From contig WNWL01000002.1 of NCBI GenBank assembly GCA_009733745.1, forward strand, positions 620,001-684,000: 64,000 nt of DNA, given 5' to 3'. Shown here in pieces: positions 63,604-64,000 of the stretch (positions are counted from its first letter, which is position 1; every line of letters begins with the position of its first letter). Below the pieces are notes generated by a model. The model did not search any database. It had not been told where the DNA came from and saw only the letters and a program-made list of their open reading frames with translations. This stretch comes from Oceanobacillus sp. HTM 045. Its GTDB lineage: Bacteria; Pseudomonadota; Alphaproteobacteria; Rhodobacterales; Rhodobacteraceae. The position numbers and the translations under genes were made by a program.

Positions 63604-64000
63604 ATGTCCATCCTCCGATTCTTCCGGGAAAACGCGCGCTGGCTTGGAGCAGGGGTCCTGCTCTCCTTCGCGTCGTCGTTCGGACAGACCTATTTCATCT
63701 CCCTCTTCTCGGCCGAGATCCGCGGCGCGTACGGCCTGTCCGACGGCGACTGGGGCGTGCTCTACACCGCCGGCACGCTGATCTCCGCCGCGCTGCTGAT
63801 CCAGGCCGGCAAGCTGGCCGATCACTACACCACCCGCAGCCTCGCGATGGGCGTGCTGGTGATCTACGCGCTGGTCGCGCTGTCGATGTCGGCGAACGAA
63901 TCCGTCTACCTGCTGGTCGCCGTCATCGCCGGGCTGCGGTTCTGCGGCCAGGGCATGATGAGCCATCTCTGCATGACGGCGATGGGCCGCTGGTTCGCCG
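63604..64000 (+). CDS. MFS transporter, 3'-truncated by window edge
   Basis: The first 132 residues of a major facilitator protein. TM1 is LGAGVLLSFASSFGQTYFISLF and TM2 is WGVLYTAGTLISAALLIQAGKLAD, closing in the A-loop motif GKLADHYTTR. TM3 and TM4 follow (LVIYALVALSMS, LVAVIAGLRFCGQGMMSHL). The frame is open to the window end. Substrate cannot be predicted. Confidence 0.85.
   Translation, partial: MSILRFFRENARWLGAGVLLSFASSFGQTYFISLFSAEIRGAYGLSDGDWGVLYTAGTLISAALLIQAGKLADHYTTRSLAMGVLVIYALVALSMSANESVYLLVAVIAGLRFCGQGMMSHLCMTAMGRWFA

Overview
The window is 64 kb of GC-rich chromosomal DNA from an alphaproteobacterium, most likely of the Rhodobacterales/Paracoccaceae type. The pointers are four TRAP-family transport loci or parts of them, an aerobic cobaltochelatase pair (CobS/CobT), a CobS / J-protein / BolA neighbourhood, a perfect CtrA box (TTAA-N7-TTAA), and many ATGA-coupled operons with GGAGG-type ribosome binding sites. 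The affiliation is inferred from gene content; no rRNA is present. There is one tRNA, tRNA-Ser(GGA). No IS element, CRISPR array, integrase or complete prophage was seen.

Layout. 1-5861: a tightly overlapping + strand operon of four glycosyltransferases, a histidine phosphatase and a methyltransferase, probably for a surface glycoconjugate. 5905-8395: an HD-domain protein and an AGCS amino acid/cation symporter with its terminator. 8431-12395: a TAXI-type TRAP system (binding protein plus a 957-residue fused permease). 12585-20621: a minus strand operon for a peptide/opine-type ABC importer. It has an upstream PhnD-like protein and, unusually, a cation diffusion facilitator (metal exporter) between the two permease genes. 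20775-25876: a CtrA-box-preceded peptidoglycan-binding protein, the ligase-associated DEXH helicase, a secreted protein with three LCCL domains, and the nuclease/phosphoesterase PdeM. 25910-29555: small enzymes (PaaI thioesterase, GNAT, GFA), a small exported acidic protein, folD and a membrane protein. 29717-32531: an iron/corrinoid-type FecBCD ABC importer. 32604-33602: an M19-like protein that lacks the usual metal ligands.

33584-40113: a hexuronate catabolic island. It holds a D-galactarolactone-isomerase-like amidohydrolase, KdgD, a GntR/FCD regulator, a DctPQM TRAP transporter and uronate dehydrogenase. Two recognisable sigma70 promoters carry TCATA/TATGA palindromes over their -10 elements, which suggests one local regulon. 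40127-41782: a divergent LysR / azoreductase pair. 41874-49164: tRNA-Ser, three hypothetical proteins, cobT, a VOC protein, a secreted repeat protein coupled to cobS, a J-domain protein and BolA. 49325-58302: a membrane-anchored tail-collar-like protein, a DctB/DctD two-component system, a Hint-domain gene in visibly AT-richer surroundings, and a second DctPQM TRAP system. 58445-64000: FecR-like, VOC, FkbM methyltransferase, EEP-family phosphohydrolase, leuD, two small exported proteins and the start of an MFS transporter.

Most notable points: a DctD-type response regulator with no GAFTGA sigma54-contact loop; a 57-bp, 88% identical relic of the dctD 3' end (50/57 counted by eye) just past the Hint gene, which suggests a rearrangement; a metal exporter nested in an ABC importer operon; a triple-LCCL protein between two DNA-damage-response genes; and an EEP protein whose apparent signal peptide begins upstream of any standard start codon, with an ATA in the position where a coupled ATG would be expected.
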